A DNA stretch of 64,000 bases, taken from contig NC_057861.1 of assembly GCF_019393635.1 (NCBI RefSeq), forward strand, positions 60,372,532 through 60,436,531, written 5' to 3'. Positions 63,867 through 64,000 of this stretch are shown in pieces (the first letter of the stretch is position 1; every line of letters starts with the position of its first letter). Source of the DNA: Dromiciops gliroides. Its lineage: Eukaryota; Chordata; Mammalia; Microbiotheria; Microbiotheriidae. The notes below the pieces were generated by a model. It saw only the letters and a program-made list of their open reading frames with translations. It had not been told where the DNA came from and did not search any database. A program made the translations under genes and the position numbers.

Positions 63867-64000
63867 ATCTAGTGTTTTTACCACTGTATCTCACTAACTA
63901 GGTCTTTGAGCCAACCCACATCGTGGGATGATTCTGTCTGCTGTGGCTCTGCCTTTTAAGTACAACAATATAAAAGGAAACCTCCATGCTTAGTGCTTCT

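Noticed and set aside
1-64000. CRISPR arrays, bacterial operons or plasmid features
   Set aside because: No regularly spaced repeats or prokaryotic gene structure. The repeats present are interspersed mammalian retroposons.

Overview
The window is nuclear DNA from a marsupial. It is gene-dense and intron-rich, with AG/GT splice signals, and is packed with MIR and L2 copies plus many copies of the tRNA-headed CORE-SINE typical of marsupials (head GGCAGCTAGGTGGCGCAG, core CTAGCTGTGTGACCCTGGGC, A-rich tail). Three genes lie head-to-tail on the + strand: WIZ, AKAP8L and AKAP8. In human the same neighbours sit on 19p13.12, so the block is conserved. I cannot tell an American from an Australian marsupial by eye. 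Repeat family names are from memory, not from a search.

Layout. 1-22.5 kb: WIZ, a zinc-finger adaptor of the G9a/GLP histone H3K9 methyltransferase complex. An upstream exon (about 1.1 kb) and a 2.5-kb exon (3.6-6.1 kb) carry the long-form region. Six phase-1 symmetric exons (6.8-19.1 kb) follow, then three terminal exons, with an ATTAAA poly(A) signal near 23.76 kb. A CpG island at 10.4-11.6 kb holds a second first exon that splices in phase to the core. 23.8-26.2 kb: intergenic repeats. 26.3-49.3 kb: AKAP8L, 14 exons starting in a CpG island with several CCAAT boxes and a 22-G run, ending at an AATAAA near 49.32 kb. 49.4-50.7 kb: short intergenic stretch and the AKAP8 promoter. 50.8-64 kb: the first three small exons of AKAP8, separated by an 11-kb intron full of L1, L2, SINE, hAT-like MITE and solo LTR copies. 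The rest of AKAP8 is beyond the window.

Function. All three are nuclear proteins that work on chromatin or RNA. WIZ tethers G9a/GLP to DNA and to CtBP. AKAP8L and AKAP8 are paralogous zinc-finger proteins of the nuclear matrix, and AKAP8 anchors protein kinase A. Their first exons here still show shared ancestry.

Main oddity. The WIZ exons up to about 19 kb (roughly 5 kb of coding sequence) are free of frame errors. From about 20.0 kb onward almost every long coding exon of WIZ, AKAP8L and AKAP8 carries small indels, many in short homopolymers. Because the breaks cross gene boundaries and splice sites are mostly intact, I favour a local consensus-quality change in the assembly over loss of three genes, but this is unproven. 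Other points of interest are a GC-AG intron in AKAP8L, a three-level nested insertion (MITE > SINE > LTR) at 56.9-57.6 kb, a coding-like GC-rich island inside an AKAP8L intron, and an unexplained antisense open frame at the AKAP8 promoter.
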